Of a stretch of 64,000 nt of DNA, positions 1-12,188 are shown one piece after another; the stretch's first letter is position 1, and each line of letters opens with the position of its first letter. A program made the translations under genes and the position numbers. The notes beneath the pieces were generated by a model. It saw only the letters and a program-made list of their open reading frames with translations, searched no databases and was not told the DNA's origin. Source of the stretch: Phoronis australis (taxonomy: Eukaryota; Phoronida; Phoronidae); NCBI GenBank assembly GCA_002633005.1, contig NMRA01000402.1, positions 87,663 to 151,662 of the forward strand. The letters run 5' to 3'.

Positions 1-3000
1 TATAATGACTAGGACAGGTTTATGTTACTTTCAATAATCAAAGTGTATTTGATTTCTCATATTATTCAAAATATGCAGTGTTTCAAATGGGATTCTCAGG
101 CAGTTGCTCCCTGAATTCTTTCTCTACACCGATGGGGTTGAAAACGTCTCCTCCGTGTTAAAGTTTTTTTGTTGCAAATGAACCCAAAGGTTTTAATCTA
201 GATAGGAACTCAAATCAAACAGCATACATGTAGTATAGCCCGGAAGAACCCACTCTTCTGAGCGGCCTGTCCCGTACAATGCCTATGCCGCAGTACCCAC
301 TGGCATAATTTTCTTATCCCTTCTTCTTCGCGCTAAGTCAAATCTCACTGTGAAGATATTACTGGTACAGAGAATCCGCCTCAGGAAAGATATTTAATAT
401 TTAACTGAGTAACCGAAGGTTTTAAACCCATAATACATTATATTGAATACGTCCACACTGATTTTATTCGGGGCCTGGAATTAAGGGACACTGTACTTGT
501 AGGTTTTACAACTGGCAAACGAGATTTTTAGGGTTATTGTTGAATAGGACAGACTTTTTAAACTTATTATAATTATTTGACCAGAGTTGTGGAAGTACCA
601 AATCTGTCGTTTTTACGATTTTGTTACAAATCGCTTATTGTTTATCAAGTAATTTGTTCCCACGGTAGAAACAAAGGATCCCCAGGTGCGCCTTTTAAAC
701 GCATTATCGTGACAGATGACCGTCAAGGTTACTTAGGATCATTGAAAACTGTCCAAACTAATGGCATCATGTTTCAGAAAGGACTGCTTGGATTCAAATG
801 GAACTTTTACTTTCAGCACTGTCCTCCAAAATGTTATTGGTTGGTTTTAAAATGTTCCCCCTTTGCATACGGGGTTATCAAAAATGGACTGCATGAGAAA
901 CTAGCCAAAGTAGCATGATAGGAAAACTAAATGGCAATTTAGAAAACGACAACATTGCTGTTGTGTAATGAATGTACCTGTCTTTTGTACTAAATTTTGC
1001 TTGAATGGCATGGTTACATGTACGTGACCCAATCAATGACAGATCGGTGCGTATATAGTTTTGCACGATTTTTGAAATACGCACGAAAGAAAAACTATGT
1101 AGTTACCATAGATTTTCTAATCTCCATCCCACTTATGATAAATGGGCGCATGCGCTCACACTCAATTGTGTAAAGTCGCTTGAAGTCAAAGGTCACATTT
1201 TCCATATAAGGGAAATGTGAAACGTCTATGTCTTGTCATACCAAATAAGGAGTCGTGCTTTGTCTTATGGGAGAAAAATCGACGATGTGGCGAGCAGTTG
1301 ACAAATCGTTCTTTGAAATTTGAAACTAAAAGAAAATGCTTTGACATCAACAGGAACTAGAAAATTTTACGAACGAAACCTAAAAATACCTGGTGAAAAG
1401 GTTGAATTCTTTTTCAGTGGCAGAGAACCACTTTCAATATTGCAATTTAGCCTGCTTATATCGTTCCACGCCTCTTTAATACACAGATTTGTGGATGGCA
1501 CACATACCTTAATTCAGCCAGATCGGTTTCTGAGAAACAATTTGTGTAAAATGAATAGGTTTGATTCGATTTGTGCACCGGATGTGATGTATATCTGTTT
1601 GAATTGATTAGATTTAATTGATCACGACCGAGGATGGTGATTTGGATGGGAGAATACCACGAAGATATCGATACGAAAAAATATAAAACGAATGGTTTTT
1701 TCCACACTTTTGAAAATCTCTGGAGAATAATTCAAATAATTCAATAAGAGCATACTTTTAAGTGATTGATTCGCCTGTGCCATTAAACCTGAAAATACAT
1801 TTCAGTCATCACCCCCATCAAAGTTGGATTCTGAATATGGTTACATGTACTTCCCAGAATGTCAAGTTCAATGTTTATATTCCGGGAACATTGATGTTGT
1901 GAGCATTTCTTATAATAAAAGGAACACAACAAGTATATCTAAGACTTAATTAATTTAATGGACAGGTGGATCAGCCTTTACTTCAAAAAGTAGATAATTT
2001 ATGTGGAACCCATGTACAGAATACAACTAGAGCTCGTACGGTAGGCCACTGCTGAGTCAGCACTCTAATTAAGGCCAGACACGTACATACAAATAGTGTT
2101 ACATAACTGAAGATAGTCTAAATTTCCAGTTCTTGCCTATCTGCAAGTTGTGTCCTCTTGAGAATTAAAGTTATTTACTTTCCCGAAGAAATACTATAAA
2201 TGTAGTCAAAAACGTTGCGTTTGGTTTCGGTTTGTTGACAATCGCAATTTGATCGGGATGGCGTGCTTGTGATTGAAGTGCGAGTCTGGATACGAGACAA
2301 AAGACAGCGCGAACACGTAACAATGGTCTAGATTGATATATCCATTTAGGTGGAGATCCCTGTAGTCTGGAACTGAATTAAGCGCCTTATATTTGTTATG
2401 TAAAAATATAATTGATGTTCCATGATCTATCATTTCTGACTGCAAGTGTCTCGCGTGTCAGGTGTCGTGCACTGTTGTTAGAGGTTTTTATACATGTAGA
2501 TCCGTCCTGGATAACACAGCAACATTTGAATCTCTGGTTGCAGTATGCCACAACATTAGCATGGCGTTGTCCCGGCGTCATTGTTCTTTGCTGTTCCTGT
2601 ATTCTTTACAAGTATTTCTCGGCTACATTAATCTATTCGTCCTTCCAATACCAATGAAGTATTACTGCTATGCCGTGGGCTGCTGAAACTCTGAAGGGAG
2701 AAAGTTACAGTGTATATAAACTTGACAAATTAAATATCCGAGGATGTGTGATGTTTTAAGTTTGTCGCCATACCAGACCAATCACGGAAAAAAATGCAAA
2801 AGCAGTGGATAAAGCAAATCCGTCGGGTTAATTATGAACCGAACACAATACCCTTTCTAAAATGATACCTTTAAATACGGGACTTTTAAACTGTTGAAAC
2901 CGGAAATGCTTCCACGATCACACACCTTGATGGTTTCAGACATGACCTGTGAAAATGTGCCTCACATTCCAAAACAAGACCAACGCTGCGCCCACGGTGC

Positions 3001-4960
3001 ATCGCAAACGATATGATCTTAGGGGAAACTACGGGGTGCTGCCTTAAAACTCTGTGTATTAAAAAAAAAACAATCTCATATGTTTCCTTACCTTGAAAGG
3101 ACTATATTTTCGTGTACCAACAAAAGCCTAAGTCGGCGAGCACATTCGCCATTTTCGAATTCGCAATTTTAGGGTTGTCCAAACCAAACACTCTGAAAGT
3201 TTTTTTTTCAGTCGATGTTGGTTTCAGCGTGCTTGTTAGTTGTGAGATCAGTTTTAGAGAGTGAAAGGTCTAGTTCCGTTTTTCAGCCAAGGAAAAGGGG
3301 CGGGCGAAATAAAACTTTAATATATACAAGTGAAATAAATCACTTGCAGACGATGTGATTAACTAAGACGGGAACACCATTAAAATATTCAAATAATCCT
3401 GTGTAAACCCTGTGTATACAATGGTAACGCACCTATCCATCAGACTCAGAAGGCAAATCGGACGTCTGATTCACAGTCTTAAAAAATCACACGTGAACGG
3501 TCGTCAGATGCTTGATATGCCTTACCTGCCCTGCGACCTCGATAAACCAGCCGGCAGATTTGTCTTCTTACCGTGAGAAGCCTGCACTTCATTGTTGATA
3601 TGTGTGGTTAGACTCTGCTCGCTGATGTTGTAACATTTCTTACATAAAGATTAAGCTAATGCTAAGACAGTTACGGTAGATAGGAAGACTTTGTGAACGC
3701 TCGTTTTGAAGTGAGGTTAGCCTGCCTTTGTCTACGATTTAGACGAGGCAGTCAAAGACGTACACGTACAGTGCTTAAATGGGGCGTGGGCGCACGTAGG
3801 CGCACGTAGGCGCAGCCCGGCAACCACCTTTTGGCATTTGAACGTAGCGACTAGACACCGTCAGTTACGTTCAGTGCCCAAGGTGATACGGTGGGCTTTG
3901 GGAGCCCACATACCTCTAATTTTACCACTACAGCACTGTACATGTGTATACTGTATCAAGTTTGCAGACAGATCCTGTGTTTGGGACTACATGTAATTTG
4001 CCTAAATTTTTCGAATGGTTCGTGTTATTTGTCATGTAAGACCAATCAAAGTCTTGTGTTTTCTGACAATCACCGTTTCAAGAACAAATACGACGTGATG
4101 TTCACATGCCGATTGTGATGTACGCGTTGCATCTTAGCAATTTTTGGTCTCTTAAATCGGCCTCGGTCTCCAACTGAATGGTCGGTTTTCGGTCGGTGGT
4201 TGTTTCAACATACCCAAAGTGGAGCAGTGTTGACTGAGGATAAGTTACGAAAAGTTCAATTTCTGGTTGGGTTAAGATGGGGAAAATACCCCAGATTCCG
4301 CCGTATGATGCCACACTTAAGTCAACCCCTTTTGCTTGAATATCTGTTCAAGTTCAAAGCCTTGGCAGGGGTGAAGGGATCGAGGTGGGTGGGTTCTATA
4401 TAGGGGGTGCTTAGTAGTAAAAAACCCCGTGGACGGTTTCCACCACACCATTTAGACCTCTCTAGTTTCATATGTTTAGAGCTTGACTGATAGGTTGGAA
4501 CAATTCATTGCAGATAGTCTACAAATCTCGAAGGTCAATGTCAAAGATCGTGAAAAATAGGAGTGACAAATCGCTTTATTGCACAGGGAATTGTTGTTTG
4601 TAGCGGACCGACGATCGAAGCAAATTAAGCATATTACTCGCCACTGAAATACCAGCGGTTTTCATATGAAACAAAATATCATATTTGGTTCTGGCCCTGG
4701 GGACTAATCTCTGTTCTCACTGAAAACTGGACTCGAAATTTGACAACATGAACGACACGCTTCAGGTAAATAAACTAAATTGTACTTGAATCATGCGACG
4801 TATTTGTTTCGAGCCTGGGGTTTGGTCTGTGGTTGTTTTGAAAACTAACGCCGTATTTTCAGTTGGGTACGCCATCGCCTTTTCAAGAATATTTGTGATT
4901 TATTAAGTCTACTTCAGTCATGCAGTATCAGGACTTCCAGACCTGTATCGACGGAGGAGG
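1..4960. other. Intergenic, no gene recognised
   Basis: I see no exon series, RNA gene or protein similarity here on either strand. Open frames are short, lack splice-consistent neighbours and give unrecognisable peptides. The only local structure noticed is an 11-bp direct repeat (gcgcacgtagg-type) in about 2.3 copies near 3790-3814. A distant promoter or an unrecognised fast-evolving exon cannot be excluded. Confidence 0.5.
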
Positions 4961-4966
4961 GGAGTG

Positions 4967-4982
4967 GGGGGGGGGGGGGGGN

Positions 4983-5013
<31 letters not shown>
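4967..5013. repeat. Poly-G tract with one undetermined base
   Basis: This is a nearly pure run of G broken by a single N at 4982 and followed by aggttgg. Homopolymers of this length are poorly sequenced, so the true length is uncertain and the N probably marks a gap or a low-quality consensus. Confidence 0.9.
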
Positions 5014-5014
<1 letters not shown>

Positions 5015-5533
5015 GGTTGGTGCAAATACCGTATCGAAGTTGATTATGCAAACGTTTAATTGCAAAGATGAGATAGATATTTGAATTCTCATAGCACCTC
5101 TCTTAACTAATAGCCACCTTCCCCTTTGTGCGATTTACATTGACCAGTACTGCCTAGCTAATATTCGATATGCTCCGAGTCCAGTTAAAGTCTAAAATCA
5201 GGCACTGATTGAATCACGACAAACGGATGTGTTAAGCATTGTTGACTCCAATTCCAACAATCGACCTAGTTATGCGAGATTGGCGTGTTATTAGAAACCA
5301 TCGCATAACTGAATAAGGGTATTCCAAAACCAGCATTTAAAATTGCATTCCACGTTGTTTCTTGGGATAAAAACGAAAAGTCGAATTTGGCTTTTACTAT
5401 CCGATCTACCGTGTCCACAACATTTAAAATATGCATAGTGACGTTTCCAATGATTATAAAAACATTTTGCTGTCATGTTATCTTTATCCACTAGCTCTGG
5501 CTAAACCTGGGCTGTCACTATAACGAAAAAAGT
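5014..5533. other. Intergenic, flank of tRNA-like unit
   Basis: No gene is seen. The last 60 or so bases (words such as ggctaaacctg near 5500) recur beside the tRNA-Arg copies near 7945-7965, so the right part belongs to a locally duplicated tRNA-bearing segment. Confidence 0.5.
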
Positions 5534-5611
5534 CGAGAACGCCAGGAGTCGAACCTGGACTCTCCTGCCCGGCGTAGTCAGGCGCCTTGTCCATTGCGGG
5601 GCCACGTGCCC
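5534..5611 (-). pseudogene. tRNA-Arg(ACG)-like copy with disrupted anticodon arm
   Basis: On the - strand this matches the intact tRNA-Arg genes at 8045 and 10083 in the acceptor 5' strand, D-arm and T-arm (box B GGTTCGACTCC). It is 78 nt rather than 73. Extra bases lie in the D-loop (CCCCGCAATGG instead of CCCAATGG) and after the ACG in the anticodon arm (ACGCCGGGCAGG), so a normal 7-base anticodon loop cannot form. A run of T follows the 3' end on the - strand, as for a Pol III terminator. It is most likely a decayed duplicate of the neighbouring functional genes; transcription is possible but a working tRNA is unlikely. Confidence 0.75.
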
Positions 5612-5725
5612 ACTTGAGACATCGACACTGGGCTTGTGTAAACCCTGCCTGAACTGTGGAATACTGTTTTTTATACCACAATATTAGCGTCAAATGGCAG
5701 ATACAACCGTGTAATAACCCATAAA

Positions 5726-5747
5726 GTTATCTCACTAGTGAGATAAC
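5726..5747. repeat. Perfect 22-bp palindrome
   Basis: The half-site GTTATCTCACT is followed at once by its exact reverse complement AGTGAGATAAC with no spacer. It lies 115 bp from the decayed tRNA copy. It could be the centre of a small inverted-repeat element or a chance hairpin; no extended arms are evident. Confidence 0.85.
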
Positions 5748-5749
5748 GA

Positions 5750-7532
5750 TTTGGCGGGAAACCGAGGACGGGGTCGAACCCGGGACCCTAATATTGCTGG
5801 TCATTACTAAGTCAAATTTCAGCTTTGGTGCGCACCCAACATAAACTGTACTGTGATTTCTCAATATTTTCATGCAATGTTTCTAATTTGAATGCATAGG
5901 TCCTTATTCATACATTGAAATAAGACGCCACGTATTATCTATAGTATACAATTCAACTTGATATTCTTCAAAAAGAGGTACATAATGAAGATAGAATTAA
6001 AAGGAACATTATTTGTTAGTAAACAAAGACGGACATGTACATGCACAGAAATGAGATTTGTGAAAATTTAGTGGTATCCCTATCAGGCCGTTTTATGCCG
6101 CAATTTGGCATCGGTAGGAGACTGACTGAATACTGATGAGGTGCATCGATTGAAAAAAACCTGATGTGACGAATTTCTCAAGGACTCAGCTGGGAGGAAT
6201 TTGTTTCATTATTTGTGTGTACGTATGCATGACATCTCGCTAATTTGCTCATCAATTGTACGGCAATGCAGAAGTTTTTCTTAGCTTACATGTACATTAT
6301 TGTATACCGTCCAAACTTTAAGTGAGGGCACGTTCATGTGCCTATTAGACCAAGGTTGCCCCGGCTAAAGAGGCGGATCCAGGATTAAGTCCGTGACACA
6401 CTGTGAGGTTCGCCTGACTGCGTCAGTGCCCGTAGCTGTACTGCGACGGTTACCAAAGCAGCCAGGAAAATTGGTAGTACTCTTTAAAGTGTGTGAAACC
6501 TTCTTTTGGTAATTACACTGCCGTTTGATTTGTTTTGAATTGTGTGGCATTGAAGGTACTTGAGGTTTTACGAGTACTTTTACATTTTCTGTTCAAAAAC
6601 ACGTCGAGGTAATTGGTATTTGATATTGCCCAGATTTCAAACCCTTCCGTGGTCAATACGCGAACACAGACGGTGTCATAATCAATGATTAAGAGTCGCT
6701 GTATAACAAACAAACAATCGTTTTAATTCGAATTTAACGGCCATTTTTTTCTTCGCCAAACGACTTGAGTCCAGTGATATTTTGGAAAAAACTTCTGTTG
6801 TTACTAAAAGAGATTGCAATCACTGCAGTGTTGTGAAAAATAGACAATTATCTCAGATGACATGTTTTTGAAGTTCGGAAACCTCTAGTCCGCCGACTTG
6901 TCTTTCAGCCGGCGTCAGTTTTTAAACAAATCGATATGTACTCACACATGTTCTTTTTTATCCTTGATGCTTACGAGCAAAATTGCAGTTCAGTTTACAG
7001 GAATTTTGAAGGGTGGGACGGGTCTCATCCAACGAAAATCCGAAAGAAATTGTTTCCGTAAGCCCTAAGAACGGCATGGTGCCTTCGTTTTTTGTTCTTC
7101 ATAGATGGGGGTTCACGCGGTAACCTGGACCTCCAAAACTAAATCTGCGTTAATGGGGGCCCACCTACCCACTGCTACTGCTTCGATCACTGATCACAGC
7201 TGCATGAATAGAATCTAATCCATCGCTGATAGAGATTAAACTACCTGCCCGAGCGAATGAATTTGATTCGTTACAAAAAAGCCATTTTAGAGCGCGCGTG
7301 TTCAATGATTGTAACCAATCGGTGCTGCGAAAAAATCCTCAAAGCCGAGGGACCTTCGCTCCGCCAAACATCTCATTATCATATCCTCTGTGTTCTCAAA
7401 CGCTTATTTCGTCCTGGGTGCCACAATCTGTGGTGTGACTGTTTTGTGGCACTGGCAATACCTGGTATGTATAATTTATATTCGTAAAACGACTTTTTTC
7501 AGCAGGAGGGAAACTAAAACGAAAAATAAAAC
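5750..7532. other. Intergenic, no gene recognised
   Basis: A tRNA-like T-arm word (GGGTTCGACCCC on the - strand, about 5770-5785) lacks the rest of a cloverleaf and is not called as a gene. Otherwise nothing is recognised. The stretch from about 7440 to 7530 (taatttatattcgta) resembles the flank at 7975-7995 and belongs to the duplicated tRNA segment. Confidence 0.45.
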
Positions 7533-7605
7533 AGAGCACGCCAACAGTCGAACCTGGAATACCCTGATCCGTAGTAAAGCATCATATCCATTAGGCCATG
7601 TACCC
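7533..7605 (-). pseudogene. Decayed tRNA-Arg(ACG) copy
   Basis: It has the same 73-nt frame as the intact tRNA-Arg(ACG) genes nearby, and the anticodon-loop core CTACGGATC is kept. The acceptor, D-arm and T-arm carry many substitutions (for example GGCCTAATGGAT in the D region and GACTGTTGGC in the T-arm), which break several stem pairs. It is flanked by sequence shared with the 8045 locus, so it arose by local segmental duplication and then decayed. Confidence 0.75.
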
Positions 7606-8044
7606 TCTTGAGGATACGCAGAAATGTTTTTTTGAATTTTCACTGCTTTTGTGAACTTTTGCAAACCCTCCCCGAACTGTAATGCTGTTTTATTTCCATT
7701 CCATTATGTGAAAGCAAAATGCCTACCACCCAACTCATGAAGCATAGGCAATTGCTGAATACTTTGAAATGATAAATCTGAACATCTGACAGGTATGAAC
7801 TTCTCGGACAGGACTCATAGACCTTTTATGTCGTGTGGGGGCCTCAGTCTGATTGAGAAGTGGTTGGCACGAACTGATTCAGTTGCTAATTTGGCATTGT
7901 GTCATTTCGACTATTGTGAAAACATTTTCGCTGTTGTCAACCACCTCTAGTAGCCCTGGCTAAACCTGCATTGTGTAATTTATATTCGTAGAATGAACCA
8001 CTTTTAACAGTTGTATCGAAGTATAGGATCTGGATGCAAAAAGT

Positions 8045-8117
8045 CGAGCACGCCAGGAGTCGAACCTGGAATCTCCTGATCCGTAGTCAGGCGCCTTGTC
8101 CATTGGGCCACGCGCCC
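8045..8117 (-). tRNA. tRNA-Arg(ACG)
   Basis: Read on the - strand, this 73-nt sequence folds as a full cloverleaf. The acceptor is GGGCGCG with CGTGCTC, closed by two G-U pairs. The D-arm contains AATGGACAA. The anticodon stem CCTGA/TCAGG encloses loop CTACGGA, giving anticodon ACG (read as ICG, decoding CGU/CGC/CGA). The T-arm contains GGTTCGACTCC and the discriminator base is G. Internal Pol III boxes A and B are therefore present. The sequence just past the 3' end on the - strand is ACTTTTT, a Pol III terminator. It is close to the vertebrate tRNA-Arg-ACG sequence and has no intron. CCA is not encoded, as expected for a eukaryote. Confidence 0.95.
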
Positions 8118-9704
8118 TATAGTACCATCAACGTGAATTAGGCCACACTCGACAATAGCTCTACCCTGAACTGCAGTGTCGCAACCAACCGTGTGATGCT
8201 GTTTTGTTTTCCGTTACTAACACAGTTTTAAGCTTCAGCGTTCACCGAGATAAACTGTATGTTGAATTATTAATATTATTGAAAATAAGTCCTAGATATT
8301 TTTTGTGAAACGATCTTAATTTACGGTTTAATTCCCTTTAGTTGAAAAAATTTTGGGAAGCTAGGATTCATCAAATTTACGCTCTGTGACGTATTTTTAG
8401 CCTATGACAGTCTTTCTACAAAATTGTGGTGCATTGCTATGCACTTCCGTTGTTAAATTACAATACGTCAATAGGAAAACTTGAACTCTTGAATAGAAAT
8501 ATAGTTTCGACTCACCAAATTACCTGAAATCTTCCTTATGTTTTACAATTTTTAATGTTCATGTGGAGTCCAGATTAATTGGAATTAAGTCCAAATGTGC
8601 GCTACCTCGTACCCCACAACACGAGAAAAATCTCTGGATGAACCGTTCTGACACATGTTGTTGTCACGTGACGTTTGTTTTGAAGTTCGTCTGCGTATGA
8701 GAGTGAATTAACAATTTTAAATGGATTTGTTATTGAAAGTACACAAGATTGTACGAGAAGTTTCCCAAATTAAATTTTTTATTGCCCATATGAGACCTTT
8801 CTGCTGGAGTCGCAGCCTTAATCAAAATGCACGGCGCACACAGCTAGACGGCTTTCTTGTTGTATAATCAATCAGCGAGATCACGGCACAAGCAATTCGG
8901 GAAATGGCTAGTCAGTCCACTAATTACCGCTGGATAAAATTAAATTTTAAAGAGTTTCTGATGTTATTACAATATATTTCATTGCCATTCACGTCACCTG
9001 ATATGTAAACGGTTTCCTTAGTTTCGAAGCCTCACTAGCCATCATTTCAGTACAATTTTTTAAACAGTTCATTCTTGGGCACGTTTTCTGTGATCTGTAG
9101 GCTACTTTATAAGCAAAATAGTTGCAGCTTATTCACAAAAATTGGCCCTCTATGCTTTAGCCATAGACTGGTTGTTCAAGATCGTTGCACACACGGGTTT
9201 GAAAAATTGACTCAACCGGGTCGGAGGCCCATTCACTCGAAGGCAAATTAACGTCCGCGTACTAAGCCGTTTAGAACATCGTGACTGCGTCTGTTTTCTT
9301 AGGGGCCTTCGCCTCTGCGTTAATTGGGAAACCATCTACCCATTCCAAGTACAACCTAATCTCATACTGCGGATGAAGAGTACCTTCTTGAAGCGCGTGA
9401 CTTTGATTTTAAGCAATCATTTTTAACTCCGTTTCCCCTGGCAGTGGTGGTTTCAATCTGTGACGGACTTTAGTTGGATCCTCTAAACATCTCGCGTACC
9501 ATAAGGCTTAGTGTTCTTGCTGAATAGCTTGATTTAAATGAGCTGATTTTTGCGGACTATGCGAAAGCGAAATGTCCGCCGGCATTACCCAAGGGATGAC
9601 CAATTTGTTGTTGACTCCAGCCTGCGAAGCCAAAGCGCGGTAAAACTGAATTCCAGGACGGGAGACAGAATGAAATTATCTGCAAGACGAAAAAATATAC
9701 TCAA
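8118..9704. other. Intergenic, no gene recognised
   Basis: I found no exon with splice signals and recognisable protein similarity, no RNA gene and no clear repeat boundary. The first 120 bases resemble the sequence downstream of the other tRNA-like units (gctgttttgtttt-type words). Confidence 0.4.
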
Positions 9705-9925
9705 ACCCAAAATTTATCGTGCCAGACCTTATAGTATCAAAATTTAGCGTGCCAGAACCGAAAATACATCACGCTAGGACACACCGCAATTTATCACCGG
9801 CCGCCAGGACATAAAATTTGTCACGCCAGGACGTAGGAATTCTTGCCAGGAGAAATTTTTTTCCATGATAAAATTACATGCTAGGAGAAAAATTCATGCC
9901 AAAAGAAATTTTACTTGCCAGGAGA
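9705..9925. repeat. Degenerate short tandem repeat (gccaggac-aaattt unit)
   Basis: About eight imperfect repeats of a unit of roughly 20-27 bp are built on cacgccaggaca followed by aaaattt. Spacing and sequence drift along the array, which looks old and decaying. No coding potential is seen. Confidence 0.65.
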
Positions 9926-10082
9926 CCACGTCACGATCGGCTGTGTCAGTGTTACACTCCGGCAGCCGGCGTATTCAAGTCTAGTGTGTCCAGGTGTACT
10001 TTGGCTCCCGTTGTATAACGTGAATGCCTCCTCTAGAATCAAACTTGTACATTTGATGTACGAAATCTAAGAAGAAAAATAT

Positions 10083-10155
10083 CGAGCACGCCAGGAGTCG
10101 AACCTGGAATCTCCTGATCCGTAGTCAGGCGCCTTGTCCATTGGGCCACGCGCCC
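10083..10155 (-). tRNA. tRNA-Arg(ACG), second intact copy
   Basis: Base for base identical to the 8045-8117 gene over all 73 nt: same acceptor, anticodon loop CTACGGA and T-arm. The - strand 3' flank has a TTTTT run (ATATTTTTC), giving a Pol III stop. Identity between the two copies alongside much more divergent flanks suggests purifying selection or gene conversion, so both are probably functional. Confidence 0.95.
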
Positions 10156-12100
10156 TCTTGATGAAATGCGGCGGTAATTTGCTAATTTAAACCTTAACTC
10201 ATACGTTTCCCGCCAAACGATTATCTATGTTATAGTTTGTACTTGGGCTGATATGTGAATTGAATTATCATTTCACCCATTTTATATTCGCTATTCTCAA
10301 TTTAAATAGAAATTCGGAAAACCAACCGATATTAATGCGAAAACAGCAAAACAATGGAAACGTAACTCCTTTTGGCAACAGAGGGCACTGCAATCTGTTA
10401 TTACGCGACAGCAACATTCTCGAAGTGAGTGTGTGAAAATTTATGTGATTGTGTTCGATTCTCTGTAGTGTTGTTCCGCTCCATCCTGTTTAGAGATACC
10501 ATTTAGTACCTTTAACCAGTCTGAAGTGAGTTCTCTAGGCTATGAGTCTGAAAAACTCCAGCAACCAGGGCAGCACGTCATTTAGGACTTGTCTAAAATA
10601 CTAAATTAGTTAGCATTTCCTGTATCCTACCTAGATTCTATGCATTCCACTTCCAGTGTCAGTGATCTAATCTTTGTACTAGAAATTGAACTCAAAATAT
10701 TTTTGAAATTTTCTGTTCTCCATTTGTGCAAACTCAAGATAAATGTCTTATCACGAAGATGACTAATGTGTAAAGTAATTTGCACACTCGGTGGAAGGCC
10801 TGGTCTCACGATTATAAACTCTCTCTAAATTTCAATCTGGACTCGAAATTTCAAGTTTTTACTATAGTTCGTAGCTTGAAGCTAGAAGTCATCAAATGCA
10901 AACTTGGAGTACCAGTAGACACTGATAGCATAAAATGGCTAGCTGGCTGGACCAGTTTGCTGTAGGAAGACGGTTGTACTGTCTGCAAGTGACATGGGGA
11001 TAGCGTTTACAGACCTTGCTACACCAAGACTAGGCTAGGTAAGGTGCTTTACCCCAGATAGAGGACATCAAAGGAAAAGTCTGGTGAAAGCAAGGTGCAC
11101 CCTTACCAAACAGCTAGTCAAGCCTATTCATAAAGACATGAACGATTAACTACGTGTGTAAAGCTTTATTAGAAAGTAGTTATTTTTACCAGGTCAGATT
11201 TACCACAAATTGGAAACACAAAGGGTATCGTGGTAGTGTGCTGTCTGTAGGTATTCGGGTAGACAATACCACCATCTCAAGTGGCCGCAGTAGAGACGGT
11301 GGCCATCTCATAGACGCTCCACATGCTGGAAGCTTTTCAGCGAATTATGCCTCACACTGATTGAACTGTCAAAATCTTGCTGTTATAAATACCTTTTATG
11401 CCTAGAGGGACACCTTATAGGGATGTTGATGTCTTTAATTCCTTCCAACTCGAACAAATACTCCTGAGCTTATGTTTTTCAGACAGTCCTTTTTGTTCAG
11501 TTGTCCAAATCGGCAACTGGCCATTTTTACACTGGTTGCACCATGGTATATCACATCGTCTTTCAAAAGATGTCACTTCACGAAACCAGAAAATTGAGCA
11601 AATATGTGTCAGAGTGTAAAAATTTTGTTTGTTTCAAAATAAAGTGTGACAGTGGTGTAAGAAAATGATATTCGTCAGGTTGAGTTTGTTTTTAAGAGGC
11701 GGTAGCATGTGTCTTGAATGTCAGAGTTACAAAAACTTGCATATAATTTGGACATGCTACATTTTGGCCATTGCAAACCTGCTATTAAACTTAACTTGGG
11801 TATCTAAATGCTGAACAGGACAACCGAATACTGTTCAGCAGGGCGTCCTAGCTTGGGTGTCAAAAATTGAGATGCAAGTGGCAACTGCAGTTGTACATTG
11901 CTGGTGTAGTAAATCAAGTTGCTAGTAATTGTTTACTGTTTAAAATGGCGATAATTAGATGGAGAAACTTTGAAAGTGACACTGAAACTAATGTCTTTCC
12001 AGTTACCTGAAGTGTCCATTCACTTGTCATTCTGTTGTTTGTTAAATGGGTGAAGTATTTTGGACCACACTTTTCATTTAATGAACCAGTTATGTTTCAT
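10156..12100. other. Upstream region of IPO13
   Basis: No protein-coding exon is recognised. This region should hold the IPO13 transcription start and a 5' UTR exon, because a good 3' splice site (ATTTTTACAG, ending at 12110) precedes the first coding exon. I could not identify the upstream donor or promoter with confidence. Confidence 0.4.
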
Positions 12101-12158
12101 ATTTTTACAGTTATCTTGACGTGTTCCTGATGATGTAGATTCCATACATGAAACAGAA

Positions 12159-12188
12159 ATGGAGCCGACTCCTGAGAATATTGAAACG
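12159..12188 (+). CDS. IPO13: IPO13 coding exon 1 (residues 1-10)
   Basis: ATGGAGCCGACT encodes MEPTPENIET and ends at ACG|gtatgt. It corresponds to the FTVENVEKAL region of vertebrate IPO13, with a shorter N-terminal tail. The exon probably begins at 12111 after an acceptor, giving about 48 nt of 5' UTR here. Confidence 0.85.

Noticed and set aside
5750-5800. Second tRNA-like sequence (box B-like GGGTTCGACCCC)
   Set aside because: Only a T-arm-like word is present; no acceptor, D-arm or anticodon arm can be built around it.
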